A DNA stretch of 64,000 nucleotides, from positions 1,371,501 through 1,435,500 of the forward strand of contig NC_091971.1 of the NCBI RefSeq assembly GCF_036711975.1, given 5' to 3'. Source of the stretch: Onthophagus taurus. Lineage: Eukaryota > Arthropoda > Insecta > Coleoptera > Scarabaeidae. Every line of letters starts with the position of its first letter. Position 1 is the first letter of the stretch. The translations under genes were made by a program, and so were the position numbers. Positions 45,001 through 56,462 of this stretch are shown here, one piece after another. Below the pieces are notes generated by a model that worked only from the letters and a program-made list of their open reading frames with translations, ran no database searches and was not told the origin of the DNA.

Positions 45001-47440
45001 TCGTGAATTTTTATTCGTTTTAGGTTAAGTTATAAATTGTTACTGCACATTTTAACTTTTATCTCAAGATTTTCATAACCAAAAACTATTAAGTTTATAT
45101 ACGGTCTTGAAGAGGAAGGTTTCAGCTTCAATTTGAAGTATAAATCGTTTCATAACTCCTAAAAATAAGGAGAATACGATTTTTTGAAAATCCTGAATTT
45201 TTATTCGTATTAGAATAAGTTAAAAATTGTGACTTCACCTTTTAACTTTTATCTCAAGATTTTTATAATCAAAAGTATTTAAGTTTATACAGAGTCTTAT
45301 AAAGGAAGGCTTCGGCTTCATTTTAATGTATAAATCGTTTCATAATTCCTAAAAATAAGGTCAAGACGATTTTTTGAAAATCCTGAATTTTCATTCCTTT
45401 TTTGTTTAGTTAAAAATTGTTACTTCACTTATTAATTTTTATCTCAACATTTTTATAATTAAAAGCAATTAAGTTTGACCACGGTCTTGAAGAGAAAGAT
45501 TTCAGCTTCAATTTGAAATATAAATCGTTCTATAACTCCTAAAAATAAGGACGATACGATTTTTTGAAAATCGTGAATTTTTATTCGTTTTAGGTTAAGT
45601 TATAAATTGTTACTGCACATTTTAACTTTTATCTCAAGATTTTCATAACCAAAAACTATTAAGTTTATATACGGTCTTGAAGAGGAAGGTTTCAGCTTCA
45701 TTTTAATGTATATATCGTTTCATAATTCCTAAAAATAAGATCAAGGCGATTTTTTGAAAATCCTGAATTTTCATTCCTTTTAGGTTTAGTTAAAAATTGT
45801 TACTTCACTTATTAATTTTTATCTCAACATTTTTATAATTAAAAGCAATTAAGTTTGACCACGGTCTTGAAGAGAAAGATTTCAGCTTCAATTTGAAATA
45901 TAAATCGTTCTATAACTCTTAAAAATAAGGACGATACGATTTTTTGAAAATCGTGAATTTTTATTCGTTTTAGGATAAGTTATAAATTGTTACCGCACAT
46001 TTTAACTTTTATCTCAAGATTTTCATAACCAAAAACTATTAAGTTTATATACGGTCTTGAAGAGGAAGGTTTCAGCTTCAATTTGAAGTATAAATCGTTT
46101 CATAACTCCTAAAAATAAGGAGAATACGATTTTTTGAAAATCCTGAATTTTTATTCGTATTAGAATAAGTTAAAAATTGTGACTTCACCTTTTAACTTTT
46201 ATCTCAAGATTTTTATAATCAAAAGTATTTAAGTTTATACACAGTCTTATAAAGGAAGGCTTCGGCTTCATTTTAATGTATAAATCGTTTCATAATTCCT
46301 AAAAATAAGGTCAAGACGATTTTTTGAAAATCCTGAATTTTCATTCCTTTTAGGTTTAGTTAAAAATTGTTACTTCACTTATTAATTTTTATCTCAACAT
46401 TTTTATAATTAAAAGCAATTAAGTTTGACCACGGTCTTGAAGAGAAAGATTTCAGCTTCAATTTGAAATATAAATCGTTCTATAACTCTTAAAAATAAGG
46501 ACGATACGATTTTTTGAAAATCGTGAATTTTTATTCGTTTTAGGATAAGTTATAAATTGTTACCGCACATTTTAACTTTTATCTCAAGATTTTCATAACC
46601 AAAAACTATTAAGTTTATATACGGTCTTGAAGAGGAAGGTTTCAGCTTCAATTTGAAGTATAAATCGTTTCATAACTCCTAAAAATAAGGAGAATACGAT
46701 TTTTTGAAAATCCTGAATTTTTATTCGTATTAGAATAAGTTAAAAATTGTGACTTCACCTTTTAACTTTTATCTCAAGATTTTTATAATCAAAAGTATTT
46801 AAGTTTATACACAGTCTTATAAAGGAAGGCTTCGGCTTCATTTTAATGTATAAATCGTTTCATAATTCCTAAAAATAAGGTCAAGACGATTTTTTGAAAA
46901 TCCTGAATTTTCATTCCTTTTAGGTTTAGTTAAAAATTGTTACTTCACTTATTAATTTTTATCTCAACATTTTTATAATTAAAAGCAATTAAGTTTGACC
47001 ACGGTCTTGAAGAGAAAGATTTCAGCTTCAATTTGAAATATAAATCGTTCTATAACTCCTAAAAATAAGGACGATACGATTTTTTGAAAATCGTGAATTT
47101 TTATTCGTTTTAGGTTAAGTTATAAATTGTTACTGCACATTTTAACTTTTATCTCAAGATTTTCATAACCAAAAACTATTAAGTTTATATACGGTCTTGA
47201 AGAGGAAGGTTTCAGCTTCAATTTGAAGTATAAATCGTTTCATAACTCCTAAAAATAAGGAGAATACGATTTTTTGAAAATCCTGAATTTTTATTCGTTT
47301 TAGAATAAGTTAAAAATTGTGACTTCACTTTTTAACTATTATCTCAAGATTTTTATAATGAAAAGTATTAAAGTTTATACACGGTCATGAAGAGCAAGAT
47401 TTCAGCTTCAATTTGAAGTATAAATCGTTTCATAACTCCT
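42005..47440 (+). repeat. 190-bp satellite with 570-bp higher-order repeat, about 28 monomers
   Basis: CGATTTTTTGAAAATC recurs every 190 bases. Three monomer types rotate: AGAATACGAT, TCAAGACGAT and ACGATACGAT before that word, giving a 570-bp unit. The order is disturbed at a few points (for example about 43.4 and 45.7 kb), as if by unequal exchange. The array interrupts a retrotransposon. It shares period and several aligned blocks with the satellite inside the piggyBac-like elements when read on the opposite strand. Confidence 0.93.
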
Positions 47441-47804
47441 AAAAATATCTGCCTAAAGAAGTATTACGTTTTCCCTCAGCAGAGGCAGCCTTGTCTTTCG
47501 TAAGGCTTGATAGAAACACTCTACGAACTGTAACGGGACTCTGTGGCTTTTATGAAGAGACCGAGGAGACGGTTCCACACATCTTGTGTGACTGCCCTAC
47601 TCTGCAAGACCTCAGAATAAGAGACTTCGGAGAGGAATGGCCATCAGGAACACACCTCTGAGCTGTATCCTAGCCTTCGGAAATTCCTTAGGCTGGTAAT
47701 GTAGCAGGAGAGAGTGCAGGAGGATGTACAAGGGGCCCGTTGGGGCTTAGGTGCTGTATGCTGAAGCATACCCTCCCCTTTCCTACATACATACATACAT
47801 ACAA
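47441..47804 (+). mobile_element. Retrotransposon 3' end with TACA tail
   Basis: After the satellite, the frame resumes with LDRNTLRTVTGLCGFYEET and a CCHC-like ETVPHILCDCPTLQDLR block. This is the C-terminus usual for RNase H-bearing non-LTR elements. It is followed by a short 3' UTR and a TACATACATACATACATACA tail. It belongs with the left part at 39.5-42.0 kb. The minus-strand open stretch at 47644 is a shadow. Confidence 0.85.
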
Positions 47805-48684
47805 ATGTTACATTTTGATGCACCATCTAAAAGTTTTGCTTACATAAATACAGTATTTGTCTAAATATTTGCTCTGTTTGTAACCCAACTGCATGTAATC
47901 TGAAAATTGTGGCTATATCTGTAAGATGGAAGAAATTGAACGAGAATACGAGAATTTTGCAACAAAAAATAAGATATGACTCAGTACCTCAGTAAAAAAT
48001 CTCCGAAAATTCTGAGCGGAAAGAATTTTGACAATAAAAGGTTGAAGCAGGGTTAGATTAATCCTTAAAACAACAACTTTAAGATTACTAACTATTATTG
48101 TTTTCTGATACAGTGTAAGTACTTAGATTCATTGCATTTCGTGTACTATTATTAATAATTTCATTTTCTGATAGAATTAAATTTACCAGATCTATCTTAT
48201 TAATTAAAAAGCCAATTTATATACTCTACTTCTGACAATTTCTGTTTCATTAAATTTCAGTAGGTCTCAAAATCTTAAGCCTAAAAATGGCTGTAAGTGT
48301 AAAACGATATAAACGAGTAAGGGGATAAGTTTTTGGAATCATTTATTCAATAAAGAATACATAATAAGTTTTTCTATTTTGTAGCTACACACGTTTATTC
48401 GTATTCTGTATTTTATAATAAGGAAGATCAAATACATGTATATACACATTTATTTTCTTAAAAAATCTTAAACCTCCAGTAGAATTAATTAAAAATTAAG
48501 ACAAAAAAAAACACTTAGATCATAAATGATAAAAAGGACCTTATCCTCATAATCAACATTCAGATTCTTCCAAAATAACCTAAACAATGAAAGTCTAATA
48601 TAACTTTCCTTTCCGCCATTCATTTTCATTCATTGATTGATAGATTGAATTGTTGATGATTCTTATTCATCATTGATTTTTAAA
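47805..48684. other. FAM13 3' flank
   Basis: AT-rich and without genes. Minus-strand AATAAA words near 48452, 48395 and 48348 are candidate poly(A) signals for FAM13, giving a 3' UTR of roughly 230-340 bases. Confidence 0.4.
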
Positions 48685-50695
48685 TTACAACGCTTGCTTT
48701 CCTAAAAGTGCATCTAACAATCTCAACTTGGCCTTCGTTTTCTTGTACTGACTGTAAATGTGCTCCATCGGAGTTTTATCTTCTTTTTGTAGTTTTTTTC
48801 CAGTCCTTGTTTGGAAATCTTCTTCGAATTGTTTTAACGATCGCCGTAAATTTTTCTTTTCTTCCGTTGCGAGTCGATGTTCGTTTGTTAATTCTTCATA
48901 ACTTAGGGAATGTAAATTTTCCCCAACGGAAGTGTCTGTATCACTATCAGTACTCGTTCCAGTTGTGTTCTGTTTATCAGCTTCTGTATCGGGGGTTTGT
49001 GTCGGTGCTGAAACGAAATCCATCGTTTCGTGTTCAAGAATTGTTGCCAATTCGTTTATATTGTTGCAGGGCTAAAACAAAAATAATAAATGAATGGATT
49101 AATTAATTAATATTTAATTTATTTACCGTTGTTAATCGAACCATCCGTTTTAGTTGACGGTATCGATCATAAATTGGCCGAACTAAATCTCTATCTTCTT
49201 TGTTTGTTGGTCGACCATGCATCGATTCAAGATGTAAAAGAGCCTTTTGTACTGCGATTTTCTCTTCGACGAGTTGTTCATTACTCATTTGTTCTATAGT
49301 TTCGCTACGTTCACCAACAACTCTTTTAGCATTTAATCTCTAAAAAAAAAAGATGAATTAATGATTAATTTTAAAATCAAAGAAGAATCTTACATTTTCA
49401 ATCTCCATCAAAGTGTCTTGCAAACTCGCTTCTTTTTTAATTTTAGTTCCTTTTTCATTTTCATCGCCGTCCATGAAATATTCATCGTTTTCTTTTAATT
49501 GTTTTTGTTCTTTTTTCAATTTGCTTAATTCGGCGCACAATTTCTTCATTGTTTTATCATTAAGTTTATCGGCATGCGATGGTCTATATCCGAATTTCGT
49601 TTCAAATTCTTCATCGTATTTTTTTAACTTTTTCTTGATGCTGTTGATTTGTTTGGCGATTTGTTTCAGTTTTTCCTCTTTTGGGTTTCTTTCTTCGGTA
49701 CCTCTCGTCGTGTTATTTTGCGGCACTTCAGAACTTAAATAAATACGTTGAGTAATGATAACGGAATTTCTTGGAGATAATAATAAACGATTCGATGCTA
49801 CCGATAAACTCGGCATAGTCTCCGTATTTTCGCATATTAATCGATTGGAACTGGAAGGTATTGGTTCTGAACAGTCTATTTGCTCATGTAATGTACTTAA
49901 ATCTAAAGGAGGCGAAATCGGAGTGTTTACGGGACTTGGTGATCGTTCTTTTTCTTCGCTATTACGAAGTTGAAGGAAATTACATGAAATTTCTTCATCG
50001 GTAATATTATTTTTTTTTAAATCGTTACATTTCAAATCGTTACTTTTTATGTCAATCTTTTTCAAATCATTTTCTTGAGTTCGTTTTGGACTAACTCTTC
50101 TTACAACATGTTGGGCATCTAATTTATCTTTCTTATGGAAATGTTTTACCCTTGGTTTGCGTCCGTGCATAGAATACTTAGGCCTTTGTCCCATCATGGG
50201 TTTTGAAAACCTCTCGTGCGACCTTCTTCTTTCAAATTCGCTCTCATCGTGGTAAATAAAAACATCAATGCTGACGTCTCGACATGGAGAAACTTTTTTT
50301 GTTTGATCTTCAACAACCACTTTTAAACCAACGTCATTTTCAACCGATTTCGGCGGTGTTTTTTGAAAATCTTCGTGACTTGAAACCCTTCTTATATCTT
50401 TTTCATCTTTATTAATTGGTCGTTCTTCGGAATTTGATCGGATCACTTTACGTTCTTGTACAATCGAACTGACGCTTTCTTGTCGTTCTTTGCGTTTCCT
50501 TGCTTTGCAGCTTGCTTTTGCTTCGTCGTAAGTCGTTGCTTGTTGGTTTTGACGATTTTGTTGTTGTTGTTGTTGACCAGATAACAGACGTTTAACTCGC
50601 GCAAATTTACTTTCTTTAACGATTGGGTCTTTTTCGGTTTGAACGCGAGATTCTTCTATTGGTGTTGGACCTTTCATTGCGTCTTGGTCCACCAT
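48685..50695 (-). CDS. FAM13A: FAM13-family coiled-coil protein (no RhoGAP domain seen)
   Basis: Three coding exons (50695-49394, 49339-49127, 49071-48685) give 633 residues, all in phase with GT..AG borders. The N-terminal half is low complexity with a QQQQQNRQNQQ run and many charged serine-rich stretches. The three conserved C-terminal FAM13 segments follow: KKKLKKYDEEFETKFGYRPS, VQKALLHLESMHGRP with PIYDRYRQLK, and LRRSLKQFEEDF with KEDKTPMEHIYSQYKKTKAK. Vertebrate FAM13A/B add an N-terminal RhoGAP domain. Here the acceptor is nine bases before the ATG and the likely upstream exon (59.76 kb) is noncoding, so this corresponds to the short form. The symbol marks the family, not a one-to-one orthologue. 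The molecular role in insects is unclear. Confidence 0.85.
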
Positions 50696-50704
50696 ACGAC
50701 CACA

Positions 50705-51202
50705 CTAGAAAAAAAAATAAAGATATATTAAAAAAATGTTAGACCTAGGTTTGAATTTTGCATTTGATTTTTTCCAGATTTATGAATTTTTTGAATTTAA
50801 CTTTGCATAGATAAATTTCCCAAGCTGTATAATGAGTTCATTGTTGACTTCAATTTTGGTTGTATCCAGTTTTATCTCGTAGTAAAATTGTAATTCACGC
50901 TGTGTAAATATTTAAAATGAGCTTGGTTTATTAATGAATTTCATTTAACTGAAAATTAGAGTAAAATAAAAAAGTTTTGAAATAAATAATTAATAATACA
51001 GCAATAAAATTTCAAATAAATATTATTTACAATCATAAATTTTAACCAATATAAACCTCAAGTTGTAAAATTCTGTAATAAATACCTAGATAGCAAAAAT
51101 CTAAATTAGTAAACAGTCAATAACTCATTTTTGATACTCCAATTTGATTTTTTTAATTAATTCTAATTATATCTCAAGATTAAACTAACCAAACACTACT
51201 AA
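50705..51202. other. Start of FAM13 first intron
   Basis: AT-rich intron sequence with a pyrimidine tract and TAG acceptor directly before exon 2 (50706-50705). No other feature. Confidence 0.45.
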
Positions 51203-54076
51203 TTAACCCTTTGTGTCCCAAGAAGTCAAACATTTTGAAACTTTGTGACAGAATCAGACAGAATTAAAACGCTATCAAAATACACTCAGTAAAGGCCTTT
51301 GGAATAAAATTTTAGCAAAATATGCAATCCCCTAAAAAGATGCTAATTCAAAAATTCCTGGAAACCGTGTTTATTGAATTTAAGAAATAAAACTTATTTT
51401 AAATTGAAGCTTGAAGCTTTCTGTTTAAATCGATGTCTAACAATCGATGGGTTGAATTAAAAAAATATTGAGAAAAAGAGTATTGAGTTAAAACTAACAT
51501 TTTCGTATAACCTAAAAGTGTCAAAAAAGATGCTAATTTAAAAATTCCTGGAAGCCGTATTTATTGAAATTAAGGAATGAGAGTTGTTCTAAATTAAAGT
51601 TCAAAGCTCTCTCTTTAAAATGATGTATAATAATTGTTGGGTTGGATTGGAAAAATATTGAGAAAAAAAATGTTGAAACAAAACTTACATTTTTGTACAA
51701 CCTAAAAGTGTCAAAAAAAATGATAAATTAAAAATTCCTGGAAGCCGTATTTATTGAAATTAAGGAATGAGACTTACTCTAAATTAAAGCTCAAAGCTTT
51801 CTCTTTAAAATGATGTAAAATAATTGTTGGGTTGGATTGGAAAAATATTGAGAAAAAAAATGTTGAAACAAAACTTACATTTTCGTATAAACTAAAAGTG
51901 TCAAAAAAGATGCTAATTTAAAAATTCCTGGAAGCCGTATTTATTGAAATTAAGGAATGAGAGTTGTTCTAAATTAAAGTTCAAAGCTCTCTCTTTAAAA
52001 TGATATATAATAATTGTTGGGTTGGATTGGAAAAATATTGAGAAAAAAAATGTTGAAACAAAACTTACATTTTTGTACAACCTAAAAGTGTCAAAAAAAA
52101 TGATAAATTAAAAATTCCTGGAAGCCGTATTTATTGAAATTAAGGAATGAGACTTACTCTAAATTAAAGCTCAAAGCTTTCTCTTTAAAATGATGTAAAA
52201 TAATTGTTGGGTTGGATTGGAAAAATATTGAGAAAAAAAATGTTGAAACAAAACTTACATTTTCGTATAAACTAAAAGTGTCAAAAAAGATGCTAATTTA
52301 AAAATTCCTGGAAGCCGTATTTATTGAAATTAAGGAATGAGAGTTGTTCTAAATTAAAGTTCAAAACTCTCTCTTTAAAATGATATATAATAATTGTTGG
52401 GTTGGATTGGAAAAATATTGAGAAAAAAAATGTTGAAACAAAACTTACATTTTTGTACAACCTAAAAGTGTCAAAAAAAATGATAAATTAAAAATTCCTG
52501 GAAGCCGTATTTATTGAAATTAAGGAATGAGACTTACTCTAAATTAAAGCTCAAAGCTTTCTCTTTAAAATGATGTATAATAATTGTTGGGTTGGATTGG
52601 AAAAATATTGACAAAAAACATGTTGAAACAAAACTTACATTTTCGTATAACCTAAGAGTGCCAAAAAAGATGCTAATTTAAAAACTCCTGGAAGCCGTAT
52701 TTATTGAAATTAAGGAATGAAACTTATTTTAAATTAACGCTCAAAGCTTTCTCTTTAAAATGATGTATAATAATTGTTGGGTTGGATTGGAAAAATATAG
52801 AGAAAAAAAAAGTTGAAATAAAACTTACATTTTCGAATAACCTAAAAATGTAAAAAATATGCTAATTTAAAAATTCCTGTAAGCCGTATTTATTGAAATT
52901 AAGGAATGAAACTTATTTTAAATTAACGCTCAAAGCTTTCTCTTTAAAATGATGTATAATAATTGTTGGGTTGGATTGGAAAAATATTGACAAAAAACAT
53001 GTTGAAACAAAACTTACATTTTCGTATAACCTAAGAGTGCCAAAAAAGATGCTAATTTAAAAACTCCTGGAAGCCGTATTTATTGAAATTAAGGAATGAA
53101 ACTTATTTTAAATTAAAGCTCAAAGCTTTCTCTTTAAAATGATGTATAATAATTGTTGGGTTGGATTGGAAAAATATTGAGAAAAAAAAAGTTGAAATAA
53201 AACTTACATTTTCGAATAACCTAAAAATGTAAAAAATATGCTAATTTAAAAATTCCTGTAAGCCGTATTTATTGAAATTAAGGAATGAAACTTATTTTAA
53301 ATTAAAGCTCAAAGCTTTCTCTTTAAAATGATGTATAATAATTGTTGGGTTGGATTGGAAAAATATAGAGAAAAAAAAAGTTGAAAGAAAACTTACATTT
53401 TCGTATAACCTAAGAGTGTCAAAAAAGATGCTAATTTAAAAATTCTTGGAAGCCGTATTTATTGAAATTAAAGAATAAGACTTATTCTAAATTAAAGCTC
53501 AAAGCTTTCTTTTTAAAATGATGTATAATAATTGTTGGGTTGGATTGGAAAAATATTGACAAAAAACATGTTGAAACAAAACTTACATTTTTGTATAACC
53601 TAAGAGTGCCAAAAAAGATGCTAATTTAAAAACTCCTGGAAGCCGTATTTATTGAAATTAAGGAATGAAACTTATTTTAAATTAAAGCTCAAAGCTTTCT
53701 CTTTAAAATGATGTATAATAATTGTTGGGTTGGATTGGAAAAATATAGAGAAAAAAAAAGTTGAAATAAAACTTACATTTTCGAATAACCTAAAAATGTA
53801 AAAAATATGCTAATTTAAAAATTCCTGTAAGCCGTATTTATTGAAATTAAGGAATGAAACTTATTTTAAATTAAAGCTCAAAGCTTTCTCTTTAAAATGA
53901 TGTATAATAATTGTTGGGTTGGATTTGAAAAATATTAAGAAAAAAAATGTTGAAACAACTACTTGTATAGTAGAAAGTACCGACAGCTCTAAATGCGCCG
54001 AATAGATAACTACAATTTAAAATGAGTGTTTAAAATTACCGGTACTTTAAAGTACCGTCGGGACACAAAGGGTTAA
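51203..54076 (+). mobile_element. Second satellite-filled piggyBac-like element
   Basis: TTAA + CCCTTTGTGTCCC on the left, and GGGACACAAAGGG + TTAA on the right. Subterminal sequences are those of the 31-kb element. The interior is about 14 copies of the same 190-bp monomer. The first copies are diverged (51.25-51.5 kb) and the central ones nearly uniform, with short deletions in variants that lack the GTC of AGTGTC. It lies in the FAM13 first intron. Confidence 0.9.
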
Positions 54077-55640
54077 AAATATAAAACTTAAAAAATCTTT
54101 TAATCCCATTAAACTTAAATACCTCATCATTTTTGTCTTTATCCAAAACAATCTTCAATAACTTCAACTTCATCTCAAGAAAATTCTGTTTACACCGCAC
54201 ACTTTAAACTCCAAGCAACTTCTAACAACTTTACGAGTATTTAAGCACCTTAATATACCTTTAAAGTCCAGACGTAATTCGTTATCTCAAATCATATTCA
54301 CAACGATATTAAACGCTCCAATAAATTATTTTACAGCGTTTTATTATAAATAAGAATTTTTGGGCTCAAACCAAAATAAAAACTTTATTTATAACTCAGT
54401 TTACTACCACAAAACTTCTTTTATATAAAGAAAATGTTAAAAATAAAAACACCGGGTGGATTTAATTTAATGGAGGTTTTGAAAATAACAAATTACCGAA
54501 GTTAACTGGTTAAATCCAGTGAGATAACCGCATTGAAATCGCGGAACAATGAGTTCACCTTTGAGATGCGTTTTTCTGACAATGTCTAACGACTTTTATA
54601 GTATTTTTTTGTCTCGAAGAAACCTTTAAACAACACTTCCTAATTTAAAAACGTTTATTGCGGGTTCTTTCGCCAAATTAGTTTTCTTTTTTTTTATTGG
54701 CCTCTTTTTATTAACGTTAATTACTTACTGATTAGAGTCTGTTAGATAAAGTCTCATAATTCATTACTTTCGTGTTTAATGGTTATTGAATTATGCGATT
54801 AAAAAGATTTAATGAGGCGTAAAATTGTCTATATTTAGGATCTTATTAAAAAAAATAATTGAAAAGATAACACTTACATTATTTCTCTATATTTTTTCCT
54901 TTAATTAATTGAAAAAGTCAAAATAACGCGTACTTCTTTAATTTTACAACAACATTGTGTTTTTGTGGTTATGATACGATTACAAGAACCGCAAGTTCAT
55001 GAATATTGTAAATACGGCACGATCGTTTAGAACTCTAAAAATAACTCGGGCAACGAGGAAATTGTTGATGGAGCATTCCTTTTCAAATCGAAAACTTTAA
55101 TTTATTATTGTTCTGCACGTAAAATTGAAAAACATTTTGTTCACCTTCACAAACTTTAAAAATTTTAATCACAAGTGTTTTTCGTTTAAATAAGAATGAA
55201 ATTATACATTAAATTTTGTAATGCGACGAAAAATAAGCCAATTTATTACCAATCTGTGTTTGTTTGCTTAGCGATATTATTTATCAATGTTTAAATAGTC
55301 GGTTTATGTTTCGATGAGTTCTTGCGTAAACATAAATAATCTGACGCGAAGGAAAAAAAATTATAAAAGTTAAATTAATTAATTTGAGTCAAGTTTTGAT
55401 TGATATAAAATATTATGTACTTTGTACTTTGTATTATTGTTAATTAATCAATATAATTATTATTGTAAAAACTAAATTTACTGATTTAGATTTAGATGCT
55501 ATTCATAAATTTAGTTGTTACCATTTATTATCCCATTTGCAGTATTCAAAAGAAATGATAAGATGGCTCATAACATCCATTTCTTTTATTATACAGTGAA
55601 TTTGACTTAAAATGTAATATACAAAAATATATACCTTATA
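54077..55640. other. FAM13 intron, unique AT-rich sequence
   Basis: No gene or repeat recognised in this stretch between two inverted piggyBac-like elements. Confidence 0.4.
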
Positions 55641-55649
55641 TGTTCCACA

Positions 55650-55915
55650 TAAAATGTTTGAATGTTTCTAGTTCTAATATTAATTCTAATAACAGTGGTA
55701 GTTAGCATAGGATAACACTATGTTGAATATTTTTATTGCACTAAAACTAGAAGTGTCACTGGAATGATTCTGGTTTAGCCGTCTTGAGAGTTGAATGTTA
55801 GTTTTAGTTTTAATTGTTATTAAACGTTAGATTGTGGTATATTTTTATTGAACGAAAAGTAGAACTAACACTAGACCTAGAACAAGAAACATTCGGGTTT
55901 AGCCGAAAACTCAGG
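55650..55915. repeat. Degenerate fold-back palindrome copy
   Basis: It contains AACAGTGGTAGTTAGCATAG, GGTTTAGCCGTCTTGAGAG and, at its right, AACTAACACTAGACCTAGAAC leading into ATTCGGGTTTAGCC, where it is cut by the following element. The flank words match those bordering the 10-12.7 kb array. Confidence 0.65.
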
Positions 55916-55929
55916 ACATAATAAGGACG

Positions 55930-56445
55930 TCACTTTTCTTCAAGCAAAACTTTTCTTTTGCATAATGAGCCTAATGAGCGATCTACAAGAAAATCAAGAA
56001 GTTAAAATCTACAGATATTCTAGCAGAAAAACAGAGACGTTTGTTTGTACAGATCCCAGTACCACCAAGAAGTTATGGATTACCTAAAATCCATAAACCA
56101 GATATTGTCAGTGGCTTAAATTCTCCAACGTACCAGTTTGCGAAGCTCCTGGACAAGGTTCTCTCTCCTTTTACTACTTCTAAAAGGTCTTATTAAAACA
56201 AAGTCTTATGCCAGAGATTTTTACGCATTTTGTGGAAACAATCAAAAGTATAGTATAAGTTAGATCTCATTCCACATGGTTTATTGAAGGAGTTTTGGAG
56301 CACTGTTTATCATCGACATATTTTAACTGGAAGAGAGAATTCAACAAGCAATACGATGAGGCAGCCATGAGATCATCTTTGTCTGACTCATGATTTTCGT
56401 TACGTGAATGCATCTTTGCGATCTAGCAACATTTCCAGAAGATGA
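55930..56445 (+). mobile_element. Penelope-like reverse transcriptase fragment
   Basis: Broken plus-strand frames read PPRSYGLPKIHKPDIV and LNSPTYQFAKLLDKVLSPF. These are the conserved YGLPKIHK and SPTY.LAK blocks in the fingers of Penelope-type reverse transcriptases. The rest has stops and frameshifts. It may be a remnant of the family found at 20-21.5 kb, which preserves a different part of the protein. Confidence 0.7.
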
Positions 56446-56462
56446 TATCCTGATTATACTGA

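Noticed and set aside
49413-49973. Plus-strand open frames of 109 and 72 codons
   Set aside because: Antisense to the FAM13 coding exon; serine/phenylalanine-rich as expected from reading lysine/glutamate codons backwards.
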